Assembly: GCA_000727475.1 (NCBI GenBank)
Contig: KL647301.1
Location: forward strand, 558,001 to 622,000
DNA length: 64,000 nt
Direction: 5' to 3'
Source of the DNA: Sarcocystis neurona
Taxonomy: Eukaryota; Apicomplexa; Conoidasida; Eucoccidiorida; Sarcocystidae
Shown piece by piece: positions 1 to 13,400 of this stretch (positions are counted from its first letter, which is position 1; each line of letters begins with the position of its first letter). The position numbers were made by a program, and so were the translations under genes. Under the pieces are notes generated by a model, which saw only the letters and a program-made list of their open reading frames with translations, did no database searches and was not told where the DNA came from.

Positions 1-138
1 GATACATAGAGACACACAAATTACCCACGCGGATGTACACGCCTCCTTACTCACCAGACAAGCCTAGACACACATCTGGACAATGTCACATCACAGGTAC
101 ACACGCAAGGACACGTACCCATGACACACATGACCGTG

Positions 139-178
139 CAGACACACGCACACACACGCACACACACACACACACATA
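139..178. repeat. CA microsatellite
   Basis: Near-perfect CA dinucleotide run with a few CG interruptions, just beyond the second SDR exon and therefore probably intronic for that minus-strand gene. Confidence 0.9.
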
Positions 179-318
179 CCTACATGTATTTATATAGGCA
201 CACACCTATACGTACGTCTAACGACATATATGCATAAATCTGTGTACGATTACACCTTCACGTAGTCCACTCGGAAGACGAGCAGCAAAGCCGCTGTTGC
301 TCTGGGCACTTCTCTTAC

Positions 319-1338
319 GCAGGAGCCGCAGCCTGGACAACCTCGAAAGCTGCCGCAGTATTTAAGGTGAAATGTTTGATCATTTCCAGCCGCGTAACCT
401 TTTGCAGCGGCTGCAAGGGAATTGAACCGACTGCAAAAGCCACGCCATTGAGCAGACCATTTAGGGCTTCACAAGCTCCTAGGACATTGTCACGGATGCT
501 GTCCTCCTGAACCATATTCACATATATATAAATATATATATACACTTACGTATAAGAAATTTTAGTCTACCCCACATTTCGATATTAATACTGAGAAGCA
601 CTACGGTTCTCAAATATCCGTGCTCATTCGCAGGTGTACTAGTGTGTGGGCGTACTCGTACGCAGACGGGTTGCTCGGTGTTGTGTACATATTAAGCGTG
701 TGTGGCGGAAAGAGCGAGACAGAGCTGCAGAATTAGGCATTCGAGCAGATGCACATTATAACGGAAACTCCAGTGGCACAGGGCAAGGGGAACGCTGTTA
801 TCGGCGGGTCACCGAATGAAGTGACTTCACAATTTTTGCCGAGATATGTGTAAATGTATCTCTGTAGTGATGTGTCCTCACACACGTATTTTTTATGCTC
901 ACATATTCCTTATAAGGTGGACATGTTTCGAGGTAGTCAAAGGCTTGATTGGGGGGTCGATATGTATTTGTTCAGCTTTGTGGACGTGTAAGGTTGTATG
1001 ATAATAGAGTCTTAACATATACGCGTATCGACCTAGCTATACATTTAAGATTGTGTGTTTACAAAAACATGTGGTTTGCTTTGGCTGCGCTTGTGCACAC
1101 AGTCTTGAAACTATATACACAGCAGACGCGACTGTGTCAAAGCAAAGAAGTTCAGAGGAGGAATGTTACCTGTATTTTCTGAATTCAGGGCGGTCGGCTT
1201 TCACGCATGTTTAGCGGTTAGAAAATGGGTACTTACAGACGCCGATGTGTAGGCACATATGACATACCGTACCGGTATGTACGCCTTCAGTTGTATGCAT
1301 ATGCTCATGATCAAATATCTCTTCCTCTCTCTGTTTCA

Positions 1339-1371
<33 letters not shown>

Positions 1372-3403
1372 CATGTGCATGTTAGTTGCTTTTTTCGAGT
1401 GACAAGCGTGCAGCAGACCGAGGCTACGGATTGTGGGTCAGCCGTCAAATTCTCTATATGAGTTGACGTGTTGCCTCCGGAGCTCGTTAAACCAAGCAGG
1501 AAATAGCATTGTTTCAACTACTACTGCATATCTCACTTATGGTCAGTGCAACCAGTGATAACCGTAAGTGTACTACTTAGAGGGCTAAACGTCTCTCAGC
1601 AGAAGCAACCGTGAATAATCACATGTCACTTCTATATTTGCGCAAGCTCGACTGAAGACGACGATGCGGTAGAAGCAACACTAACAGCGCGCACTCAAGA
1701 GTAAATACGTTCGTGTACTAACACGCATGTCGATACATCGCGTACGCGCGCTGTTGCAACAGTTCGACGCCTAACGGCTGCAAGGAGGACGCAGAGCAGT
1801 TTCGCTTGCTCCATATATGAAACGCTTCTATTGCCATGACGAAGAGAGAGGCATTCGAGAGAAGCTAGACGATCGACAATAAAGGCGGGCATCTTCTTTG
1901 TCCTGTGGGGATGTTGGGCAACAAACAGAAGCTCTAGCAAGCGCGAGCTTCTGACGAAGACAAATGGAAGTCTGCCTAAGTGCAGGGAAAGTTGTGTTGT
2001 GCCACTGGTCTCAGATGACGAGCGGAACTGGACAAACGTGGATTTATACCATCCCGTAGAGTGGCGCTGGAGTTCTGCACCCAGAACTACGGTAGCAAGC
2101 GACTGGGGCTCAAATGTGTCCGTGGAGTGGAAAAATGGATCTTCACTGTGCTACCAGCGAGTGACTATCTTCCGGCGAATAGACAGTGTGGAAATGGGTG
2201 TGAACCCGGAAGTAGTGTGAACTTGTATCACGACAGTGCAAGGGAGTTAATGCTGCCTTACTAGACAAGACGACTTGACAAAAAGCGTCTGCATAAAGAG
2301 CCGAGTGTAAGTTCATTGATTCTAAACGTAAGGCGCTGGTCTGACGGCGCATATGGAATGGCCACGATGAGGACTCAGTCTGCCTATTGGTGTTTTCTGT
2401 AGACGAGAGATTGTGCTCCGAGTGTGTCCGATAAGAGGAAACGACAAAATATTGACATACACACGCGCGGTCGCGCCTTTTTACAAATATGTGGAGGGCA
2501 ACTGTGCAGTTGTAGCGCAGTGGGCAAGTTGGTTATTGACCTCTTCTATGTAAAACTTTAAAAATGTGGAACAAATATGTAGCATAACCAGAAGCAATGC
2601 ACTATAGAGGCGTTACAGCGGTAAACAGGCGCACTTATCCTTGAATTGTGTATAGAGTACAGAATTACATCCTGACCACTGCACAAAATACAGGCGCGAA
2701 TACGGAAATTATGGCCGCATAAATAGAGCAGTGAAATTTTCCACGGCTCTGCACAAATCCATTTATTTGGTGTGGAGCCACACACTCGCACGAGCTTTAG
2801 AAAGAAGGAAGAGAAGATATTTGCCTGTGGACGGGAGTGGGAAACGTACTATTGCCGCGACTATGGACGAAGAAATCACTGTGAAAAAGACCTACACTAC
2901 TCTTTACGCGGGTGTGGTTTGTGCCTTTAGCGTTGAGTAGGACAACGTGTTTTTGGCCAGCAATGATGTGCAGGGTGTGTTGACCTCAAGAAGAGCCCTA
3001 GAGTCTCACTGTCTCCGTGCTGGACCGGCAGTGTGTGTCTTCGATGGTAGACGAATTCAACTTTGCTTATTCCCCAGGGCCGAAGCCTGTCGAAGGCGCG
3101 TCGGCCGCGGACGACGTGGCAAAGTGTGGCATGCCTGACTCAATGGAATGCAGTATTCAGGAAAGTAAGTTCCTCCACTTACGCGCATCTGTGCATCGAC
3201 ACCCCTACCTTCATGACGTCGCAGGTGGACACGGAGAGGGAATCCTTTTTTCCTCTACTTTCCACGCTCTCTTTCAACGCCAAAAGACTCTCTTTATGCA
3301 ATGAGCAGACATGCACACGCGCGCCGCCGTCGATCAGGCGGTGCGCTAGCGCTTTTCCCACGCCTCTGCTGCCGAAAATCAGAATACGACTGGTGCTTGC
3401 CAT
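319..3403 (-). CDS. Short-chain dehydrogenase/reductase (SDR), first two exons, partial
   Basis: Exon 1 is 3403-3209 and exon 2 is 506-319; the gene then runs off the left edge. Exon 1 opens with ATG at 3403 and a classic Rossmann start, ILIFGSRGVGKALAHRL, whose GSRGVG stands in for the usual TGxxxGxG nucleotide-binding turn. It ends STCDVMK, matching the conserved Asp-Val before helix C, at a GTAGGG donor. Exon 2 follows a CAG acceptor in phase 0 and reads on as EDSIRDNVLGACEALNGLLNG, then a segment ending AAFEVVQAAAPA, which fits strand beta4 and helix alphaE of SDRs. Its GTAAGA donor leaves two bases over. The family uses NAD(P)H to oxidise or reduce alcohols and ketones; the substrate is unknown. 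The usual NNAG motif is replaced by NGVAFAVG. The catalytic Tyr-x-x-x-Lys would lie outside the window. The SDR fold is well supported; the exact subfamily is not. Confidence 0.8.
507..3208 (-). other. Long first intron of the SDR gene
   Basis: About 2.7 kb lies between the phase-0 donor at 3208 and the CAG acceptor at 507-509. It holds simple repeats near both ends and no other segment I could place in the SDR reading frame. Because the flanking exons join in phase and restore a normal SDR sequence (Asp-Val, about 15 residues, then the NAG-equivalent region), a hidden exon is not needed, though one cannot be excluded. Confidence 0.6.
1321..1374. repeat. CT then TA compound microsatellite
   Basis: A CT-rich run passes directly into a TA run inside the long SDR intron. 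Confidence 0.9.
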
Positions 3404-4440
3404 TGTGTCTTTAATCCAGGGGTTCTCCGTAGACAGTTTGAGAGAATTTCACTCAAGTAAAATTCACCTTTCCACGGTTGAAGGAATAAGACTCGCACGA
3501 GTAGATGGTAAATGCTTCATCCTTCCACGCAAATGCGTAGGGAGTCACAAATACAACTTTCTCCAACTAGATTTGCGTGAAAATTGTGTTTCGTTGTGCA
3601 GCGCACCAGACAAAGCCCACAGCGCACACGTCTGCACGATAGTGTACTTACGTCAAGCAGATACGGAATGCATACTGTCGCTGACGCGACACACAGGATT
3701 TCTGGTTACTCCCCCTTCATACCAAGCGCTTAATCATTTCTTCTCTCGTGATAATCTTTCTCGCTTGCCTTTGCCTTCCTCGACCACCACGGACAAGTAA
3801 AATTGAACGTCCGCCGGCAAACATTCACGCTTCCACCTCTGGCGTTTACGAGTAGATCGCGACCAGTTCCTACTTCGTTCGTAGAGAAGCAACTGGCAAA
3901 TAAGCCTTCCATAACAGCACATAATTTGTGCAACCTGTTAACTGAAACGCTGGGTACTCTCGTCTTTTACTTGCCTCGCATATTTGGTATCACCTCGTCT
4001 TCCTTACCTTCATAAACAGACAGTAGAAGGGAAGTCATCTAATGAGAGTTACGTTTAGTTCCGCTGTGAGAGTAGTGTGTACAGATGTGTATGGAAATCC
4101 GATATAGAAGAGACCTGGTTCACATGCCTGGCAAATGCGTCTCTCTCAACATACTGTGCCTGTGCGAAAATGGAAAGCAGGTCATGATGCAGCCTTTCCG
4201 TCGTCAAACGGCAGCTCAAACGAGGCAGGTCATCCGCGGATGTGGGGACAGAGAGTTTCACGTGCTTGAAAACCTGGAACGGTTTAAGGCATCGGGGCAC
4301 AGGCCGAAAGGGGCAGGAAATGGTCATTCGACCATCGTCGGTTAGGGGAAATACAGAACGGGAATAACGATGGTCAACGTGCTCGCGGCAGCTAGAGATG
4401 ACCTCGCGCATTCTTGCGCACAGTCCAGTTTGCTAAGCTA

Positions 4441-4552
4441 TGCCTCAGTAAATAGAATGGCTCTCCAACATTTCTACACACTGCACGACTAAGCGATGCC
4501 TCAGTTAATAGAATGGCTCTCCAACATTTCTACACACTGCATTGGAACTTAT
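4441..4552. repeat. Tandem direct duplication, period 56 bp
   Basis: Two head-to-tail copies start at 4441 and 4497. Each begins TGCCTCAGT and includes ATGGCTCTCCAACATTTCTA; only a few positions differ in the compared stretch, so the duplication is recent or conserved. It lies in otherwise unique intergenic DNA. Confidence 0.9.
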
Positions 4553-6235
4553 CAGACCTGTAGAGAAGGAATTTCCAAGACAGTACCACAACGCATCACT
4601 GTTATACAGCACACACGCAGCGTACACACAGACAAGAAGAGAATCCATGCGCCGCTACGCGCGTCGCGGGTGCGAAAGGTAACAACAGATACATTACTGA
4701 GGCGAGGAAGATGTGATGTCGCCCGGTAACTCGGGGCTTGACAGGACCGTGTTCGAGGATACGTTGGAAACGATGACTGACGTATGCAAGCGCGGAGACG
4801 CTTCTACCCTCTCGTGTTAGTCTATGTTCGACGAGTAAAGAACCACTTCTCCAAATGGGTGACGAAGAAACACTTTCAGGCCGCAAGAAACGCACCCTCT
4901 GGTAGAGGAATGTGAATGCTTTCAGATAATGTCATCAATGAACAGAGTAAGCAACCGACGGTGGCGGGCAGCGGGGGCGAGGTGACCCCGTCGGGAGCGT
5001 GTTAACGCGGCCCAGCCCGCTGCAACATCCAGCCCCGACGCAACTGCGTCCTACGTGTGGCGCTTTTGATAACTCGATTTTCCCGTCCCCACAATTTTAC
5101 CTGCATAACAGCCCTACTTCAAGTTTGAGTGCTTCACATACGTGGATTCCTTTGTGCCGATACAACCTCTTCTGCGACCACGCTAAACACGGGCGGGAGG
5201 CCGCCGTTTGGCAAGTGTGTGTACTGACACACACAAACAGACACGCAGCGGCGGTACGTGTGCGGTATGTATGTCTCCATGTGTTCTCCACAGACAACAC
5301 GATTGTGGATATCCCTTCGCAGCATTCAGATGTACCAAGACCGTGTACGACGTTTGAAACTCCAAGGCGCCCTGGGTGAGCTAGCGTGAGGGCTTGTGTG
5401 CGAAATTATTTCTCCCAGTGTAAAGCTCTTCAGTGCACAAGTCGTAGACGCCAGACGGAATGCGTTCAGCGTAATCAATCTATAATGCGGCCCAGCTTCA
5501 CCAAGACTCTGAGTCGAACGCCGCCGTACATCTTCCAGTAAAACAGGTAACTGTCACACTGGTAAAATGTGTCGAAGCTATGGGTCACGCGCCATAACGC
5601 CTAGAAGACGTAATCATTCTCTTGGCTGGCTACCTGTGCGGAAATCACGGTTGTAGATTTTGCAGCCAGCGAGTCTCATGGGCGTAGGTATAGTCACAAC
5701 GCCATCAGTGTCGTCTGTTCAACTACCAGCTTGAAGCCAGCATCCACGAGCACCACACATTTGTGGAAGAACTACGGCTACCTCCCTTGCTTTTTCGTGC
5801 TGACGTAACAAAAATTCTTTCACGTGTACGTACACTCCGACGTACTGCTAGCAACGCTCGCGCGGAAAAGGTACACACAGGCACCTACGCTCAGACACAC
5901 GCATGCGCACGTCTTGTGAATGCATAAAGCGCGGTACAGGGTGATTCAACCCAGCTACACACTATTAACCAGTCATCCGCGCCCTCAGAGTGTCCAAGGG
6001 CGTGAACACGTGGCGTTACACCACATGCGTTAACAGCAGGACCCCCATCTTTATATTTTACACAATGAGTCGAGGTAAGTAGAGGTATACCTGGAGGGGC
6101 TGCGTTTCGTCCGACGACTGTGCAGGGAGGCTGACGCAGACGCCTGCACTGATAAGCGCACGCACACGTCCAAGCGTAAATGCATATGTAAACACATGTA
6201 TATACATATAGATACATACATATGTACACTTAGGT

Positions 6236-6262
6236 ACATATATATATATATATATTATACAT
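6236..6262. repeat. TA microsatellite
   Basis: A TA run of roughly 20 bases followed by a looser TA-rich stretch, in intergenic DNA. Confidence 0.85.
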
Positions 6263-9200
6263 AATATATATGTATGATATCTCAACAGAAATATTCGTGT
6301 TGCACGTGCCCCTGCGAGAAGGACAACGGTACTCATTGAACGTGAATCACGGCATGCCTTGGAGTTTGATGAGCGCGTACCGTCACACAGTGTACGTCCA
6401 ACGTCTGCCCACCTGACAAACTGAAGCGTAAGTGTGTTCCCACGCCTGCACGTGTACTGTTTGTGTGATTGTACCAAACATACGGACAATCTCAAGTCTC
6501 TTCTCCAGCAGCTGCGTACATGAATATGAATTAAAGTGTACATTATTGGTGGTGAATGCACACGCACTCAGCGTGAACGCTCCTTCTTACACAGATCCTT
6601 GTGCACACACCTCTGCTCTACCAGAGGAGACCTCTCTCGTTTTGCCCCTCGCACAGTACATTCTGCGGAGCCTGTCGGTTATTGACCTGTTGTCGACACT
6701 TTTATCCACGTACCGCGTGGAGCAGTGCCTGTCAGCTGTTCCCCTGTTTCCTGCTGTTTGTCCATACAAACCCTTCTTCGACCACACTGTACGTTGCTGA
6801 TTAAGAAGATGGCATGATTGCCGTCCACCGGTTACATACCTCGAGTGCAGCAACCTGCTCCAGTGGTTTTATACGTGCCATGGGAATGTGTACATCCCCC
6901 CCCACGAATAGTGCGAAGAATCCTACGGGACTGAAGACGATAATCGCACACAGGACAGAAGAAGAGGATTTTTGGAGAAATCTGCGTACCTTCTGAATCA
7001 GGTCGAACACGTACCAATGCACACGGTGTGCGTATTGACCCAGTGTATGACACATAGAGAACGCTTCTTTTTGTTCTTCTGCTGCTGGCCAGCGGCGGCT
7101 TCTGCACTCGTTCTGCTTGCCAGCCGTGCCTAGTGACATACGAGTCACTAGCGTTTGCCTGGAAGGGTACACGTATTTTCACAAGGGTAGGGAAGCATAT
7201 GTGTACCTCCGTGGCAGCTCCACGAGCGCGTAGACGTCAGTTTCGTATGCTGCGGGGGAATTTCCCCCGCACAAACACTGAACTATACTGCCTCCTCCCC
7301 GTAGGAGAATATAATATTATTCGTCACGATATACATATACATCCTTAAGTATATTTACTGATATATGGTAAGTCAGTAGAGAAACGCCTCTGTCTGCCAG
7401 TCTTGGTAAGTATGACTGGAAGACATTCGTTACATGCCATGTAGAGGTCTGCTAGGTGAGCAGCATGAGACTGCACAGATGACGGGACTATACATCATGT
7501 ATACATCTTCAGCTGTGTACCCATGCGCATACTGTAGGTTCACGCCATGTGCTTTGTGGAAGCAGACCTAATCATGCAGACACCACTCACATACAAATCT
7601 GTCCTTAAATGAGGGTAAATAAGTACGTATACATATTTGTCTGCGGTGCCGGAGGTCTTAAAGCAGCACGTCTGTAAAACGCTTTCCCCTCGCTAGTTAC
7701 CACTGTTGATGTTGCAGCTACCCACGTACCACTCGTAAGACTGCGTGGCGAGCACACTGCCTCCACAGCACCCGCATGCGCTGGCGGCGCTGTCAGTTGG
7801 TAGGCGTTCAACGGCGTCGATTTCTCAGGTAGTACTACGTATTATTTGTGCAACAACATGCATCGGCTTCTCTTCCATCCCTACTTTACCTGTTTGTGCG
7901 CTGTCGAAGTAGCCACTCGTATAGCGGAGAGACTAGCCCTGTGCTCTCTAAATTTCTGTACACGTCCGCTCTAGCAGGGAGCTTGTCCTCCTCGCGTGCG
8001 TGAAACACGGGCACTTTTTGTCTTGTTCGCTCTTTTCCCGTATCCGTCTGTTCGTTGATCAGACATACCCGCTCCTGTCTACATATATAGTTTATACCTT
8101 TGGATTTCGCCGGGTCTCCCTATCTATCCTGTCCGCAGGACACGTTATATTTCAATTTTTCACAGGCTTTCCTTTCTGGTCTACGACAAGCGCTTCCCCG
8201 GTCCTACGGATCTCCCTTCGGTTTTCACCGCTGCAACTGGCTCGCTCAGGCGACAGTCTCTTTCTCTCGCGCGCCATGCTTCGTCTCCCTCTTCCTCATA
8301 CCGCTGGTGGTGCTGACCAACAACGGTAGATGCCTGCCGTGTGGGTCACTGTAGCTACCCGCTGCTGATGTGCGGTTCTGGTGAAGCTGGGGCTGTGGTC
8401 GGCTGTTTAATTGCCGATACCGATTTCTTTGCGACATGTCCTGTAATTGCTTTCGTGTTGCTAGTTAGTATGCTGCCGTACTCTCTTGCTGCCGCCGCAG
8501 TCGCAACTCCGGGGCGCCCGTCCTGCGACGGTGTGGCTACTGCCGCACTCTAAATTTCTATGCCCTAGCTGCCGGCCTGCTGCTTCGTTGCTGTTGCATC
8601 AGCTTCTGCTCCTTGCTAATGCCGGACAAACTGTATTTTCGCATCTCTAGGCCTCTCGTAGCCTGGGAGAGCTTGTTGGTATCGCTGACCCCTCCATGCG
8701 CCAACAGGACTGCGTCGTCTAACTGCTCTGAACGGTGCGGGTGTTAGCAGCAGCTGCCTCAGGACTGTGTCTTTGCTTTTTTCTTTTCAGCTCTAGCATA
8801 GCCTATCCAGCGAAGGACGTTCTTCGTCGACAGTTACTGGCGTGGAGCTGGATCTCTACTTTCCACATCTTGGTCCGCGTGTTTGTAGCTGCTTTTTGTT
8901 CCGTAGTGATTCGTCTTCCGCCGTTAACCTGCATGAAGGTGTACGTGTGTGTACGTAAACATGGAGAAGTACGTGCTTTCGAAGCAGGTCCTGCAGGGAA
9001 GATAAGACGGCTTCAATACGCCTCGGTAGCGTCTTTACTGTCCTCTGCACGGCCGCAGGTGGCTGCTCTGCACCTGTAAATATCTACACGTACGAATGTG
9101 TAAATGCAAAAATGTTCCCTACGCTCAGGCGTACGTGTGTATGCCTATCAAAAGTAAATATACGCGTACATCCGTATCAATCGATACAGGCACGTACCGC

Positions 9201-10474
9201 AGCTGTTGTACCCGTATACATGTTCGTAAACCTGTTGAACGTAAATATCTACTGATGTGCACGCATGCAAGCGTATTTGTGAATAATGGGTATGCTAGTT
9301 GCGTGCTGAATGCTGCGATGTCCAGCTAGTCCGCGTGCATCCCTTGGCTCGCCTGCTACGTAACTTCGAAGTATCTTTACCCTGTATTTAAGCCCATAAC
9401 AATTCTCGGCGTAAGTGAGTATATGGTGCAGTTTATTTATGTGTTAGTTTACCTTCATGTCCATATACATGTCAACCCACTGTCTCTGAGCGGACGTTAT
9501 CCAACCTTTACGCTCCCGGTAGGATGGCCTACCTTCTTCGTAGGGCTTGCTACGGACCCATCTGCTTGTGAAATTTGTGTGATCCCATCTTACTACGGAC
9601 ATGCTCTTCCTGCCATTTGTGTGAAGGCCATCAGCATCCGACAGAAACGGCCTCTATGCGACTCTGTTGTGTGTGTTGTGGTATGGGTGAGCGTAACCGA
9701 GACAGTGTTTCCGGCTCCGGTGTACCGCCTCTCCCTCTGCGATATATATATATATACATTGATGTATACGTTGTATAGAGCGTCTCTTTGTTTGTTGTGA
9801 AGATTTGGCTTCCTTCGAACGTCGTCGGTGTCTTGTAAGATGACACAGCGGGCGGTGGCACAGGCTGCCGCTGCGTGAAGGGGGGTCTCGTGCCTCAAAC
9901 CCTCTGTTGTTGAGGAAACGGGGAGGCTCTCTACACATACCTTCTACGTATGTGCGTACTGAATAAAATGTCTCTGTATAGCACACATCTGTTTAATTTG
10001 TATTAGTTGTGAATATGCAGTAGTCGATGTATATGCTGGTATATTCGTATGTCCATTTTTAGCAAAGCGAGGACTACAAAGGGAGAGCTCTTGCATGTGG
10101 AGGGGAGAAGTGCACAGAGGCAATGAAGACGTGAATAGCGGATAGGGAATAAGCTGGGTATTTCTGTATAGAATTTGTCTAGGTCTTCACAACAGGAGGA
10201 AGGCAATAGGCTTTTGAGTGCCGCGCTGAGGCGCGGTAGTGCCGTGTTAGTTTGCTTGCTTTCTATTCGTGAGACCGAAGGCTTGTGGAGTTTACTGCTA
10301 GCCACAGAAATAACAAGAAAAAAGGTGCTTGAGAAAGAGCGCAGCAGGGTGAAGGCTTCTGCTTCGTGTGCTTGACGCAGACGTGGCACGCCTTGGACGA
10401 TGAACTGAGCGGAAACGGCAGAAGTAACAGGAGACGGAGAAGGAGGAGAGGAGCATCGAAATTCCGGAGAGAGA

Positions 10475-13400
10475 ATGCACGTCCCGTTGGGAGTGCCTTT
10501 GTTTCCTCCGCCCGGCAGTTCATTTGGACTGCCCGTCGCTGCTGTGCGGCCACATCCTCCTGCTGCGTCAGGCGGACACAGCGGCAGACGACATGGCAGC
10601 GGGAGCAACAGCAAGCGGGGAGCGGCGGCAGCTGCTGCTCGAGCAGCTCGTGCGCGGCTGCGGGCGCTTGCCGCTGCAGCGCCTGGACATGCAGCGCCTG
10701 CAGCAGCAGCAGCAAATGGAGTGCCTGGCTCCGCCGGAGCACCAGCAGGCTCTTTGGCGCTGGGGGGCGTGCGCACCAGCAGCAGACACAGCGCCGCAGG
10801 CGGCGGCAACCTGCTGCTGCCAACCACACGGTCGACGCGAGCTACAGCAGCGGCACTGCTTCTGCAGCAGCACAGCAACAGCAGCGCGCGGGGACTCGAG
10901 CATGGGGGGCGCCTGTTGTCCATGACTCGACATGATGGAGGAGCAGCGGCAGGAGGGAGCAGCGCTGCTGGTATTGGGCAGCAGCTGCTGACAGACGGCA
11001 GTGCCGCAGCAGCTGGAGAAGACGCAGCCGCAGCAGCACCCTGCAGAGCTGGCCAAGTGCTGTTGGATGCCCTCACCCGTTTGCAGAAGAAAGACAAGAA
11101 GATGCTGTTCGCGTACGCCGTAGACAAAAATCTCGTGCCTGATTACTACATCGTCGTGCAGAAGCCTATGTACATGGAGAAAATCAGGCAGAAAATTCGG
11201 AGCCGAGAATATACAAGTAAGGAACTAGGTGCGACTCCATTGACAGTTGCGCTTGCTCTCACGCCGCTCCTGTTGCTGTCCCCGGTGCTCTGCCTTTTTT
11301 GCCGTGGCTGCTGCTGCTGCTTCTGTTTGTGTGTGGGCTGCCCCTTAAGCTGCCGTAGCTGCTGTTCCTGCATCTGCCGTTGCCTCTTGCCGCGTGTCTT
11401 CTGGCTGTCGGTGTTGCTGCTGATGCTGCTGAGGACTTTAGTGGGCCTCTCGCTGCTCTCTCTGCCGCAGCTGCTGCTGCGTGCGCCGCTGGAGCTGCGG
11501 CTTTCGTTGCCGCTGCGGCTTTCATTGCTGCTGCTGCTGCTTACGGGGCGTTTCTCAGCGTTCGAAGCGTTCGACGCCGACGTGGAGTTGATCATCAGCA
11601 ACTGTCGGCTGTATAACCAGCCAGACACTCCGTACTGTCGTGTTGCTGCGTTGGTCGAGACGTGCTGGACGAAATTCCGCGAGCGAGTGCGAGCGAAGTT
11701 CGCTGCTGCAGCAGCGCAGGACGCAGAGGACGCGGCTGCTGCAGCGCGTGCGGCCGAAGAAAGGCCTGCAGTGGCAGCAGCAGAGGGAGCCGCAGCTGCG
11801 GCGGGTGGCGGCGGCCGCAGCAGCGCCTTGCATGACCGTCGCACGGGAGCTGGCGGGCTCTTCTCTCAGGCAGACAAATTTGGCGGAGCTGCTGGAAGCA
11901 AAGGCAGTGCTGCTGCTGCAGCAGCGCACGACGCAGCAGCGGGGGGTCTTCCATCGGCTGCCACCACGCGCGAGAGAGGCCCGCTTGGTAACGCCGGAAT
12001 TCACAGCGGAGGGGGGGTGCTGACTGCAGCAGGCAAATCAGCCGTCGGAAGCGGCGACGGGGAAAATGGAGCAGCACGCCACTCCGGTGTACGTACAGCA
12101 CACCGGGCTGTCGGGTTTGGAGCTGCTGCTGCCGCGACAGGCAACGACGCTGCTGCGAACCACGGTGCTGGATCGACAGCAGGAGGACTTGCTGGTGAGT
12201 ACAGAAAATCTCACGCGCAATGTGCGGCAATGGTACACAAATTCATCTCCGTGCACGTGCCTACATCTGTATTTTGAATAAATATATATATGTACATATA
12301 TGTGCATATGTGTAAACACACATCGACGCATAATATATGTATGTATATTGACTGAACAGCACATAAGTGTATATATTGAACGTACAGAGTATATACTCAT
12401 AACTACCGAATGCACAGACGACCCCCCGGACATCTCCACGTATACGTAGAAGACACATGTCTAGGTACATTCGTGCATACGTGTATATGTACATACTTCG
12501 GTACGTGTGTTCGTACATAGGGCTACACATATAGGAGCGTAAATTCAGCGCTACACCGACGCACGTCTACCAAGCGCGTGCAGACATTGTGGCGCAAGAT
12601 TATTACGAGAGCAGCAGCACTTGGCCTGGAACTTCACAGATGCACACGTTCGTGGAATATCTGCAGAAGATTTTGCGCTACGCATACGGGTACATGCTCC
12701 ACACATATTGGGAGAGCATGCACCAGACGACTACACCAATAATAGCCACCGAGCCAGCGACGAAGAATTCCTCTCCCCATGTAGTCGGCTTCTGAAGTGT
12801 ACTATCAGTCTGTACGTTCACTTGATAGAACCGAAGTAGGAAATGTGCTGCTCTACGCAGGCGTATAACGCAGGAACAGTCAAGCGTTTGTACACTGCTT
12901 TGCGGGAGGAAGTCACTGCGCTTGTGCTGCTGTCGTCGTTGATATTAGTACTGCCGTCCGTCTAAGCAGCGAAGAAGCGCTGCTGAGTCGTAACAAGGCG
13001 CGCGTGGCGTGCGCCTGCAGCAGCACCAGCAACCTGGGGACCCTGTGTGGAGACGCATAAGAACAGTCATGCACACGACGTTTACATCTTCTTACTGAGA
13101 GCACAGTCACAGGTTCTGGCGGGACCCCGTAGCGTGCAGCAGCAAAGTTGGTTAAACAGCGACGCCAGAGAGCAAGCGCCGCAAGCGGCAGCCGGCGGCA
13201 GCGCGGGCAGCAGGCACCTGCAACAGAAGCACCAGCAGCAGCAAATGTGGGGCGGACGAACGTACCAAGAGGATATTTCCGCTGGCGCTCGGGCCATGTT
13301 TATGTATATCTATTTCTGTACACGTGTACAGTCCAACATATGGATATCTGCGTTCGCGTGACTGTACACAAAAGATGCCGAAGATGCACCGTGTGTTTCC

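Larger units (their letters stand above)
3404..10474. other. No convincing gene; mixed intergenic DNA
   Basis: About 7 kb between the divergently transcribed SDR and bromodomain genes. Open frames are short and occur on both strands at the density expected at this base composition. A pyrimidine-rich stretch at 7.9-8.3 kb, and one possible exon near 8.80-8.94 kb after a strong polypyrimidine-AG site, could be 5' untranslated or upstream exon sequence of the bromodomain gene. TA microsatellites lie near 6.24 and 9.75 kb. I could not identify any protein motif here. Confidence 0.5.

Noticed and set aside
3063..3800. 245-codon plus-strand open frame
   Set aside because: It lies antisense to SDR exon 1 and its 5' flank, starts at a non-ATG or poor-context codon, has no motif, and its openness follows from the codon pattern of the SDR exon.
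8735..8940. Signal-peptide-like plus-strand frame with an acceptor and GTGTAC donor
   Set aside because: The start is GTG, the body has no motif, and no phase-matched partner exon was found. It is kept only as a possible upstream exon.
10003..11127. 374-codon minus-strand Ala/Pro/Leu-rich frame
   Set aside because: It is the antisense shadow of the bromodomain gene's first exon; CAG/GCA repeats leave antisense frames without stops.
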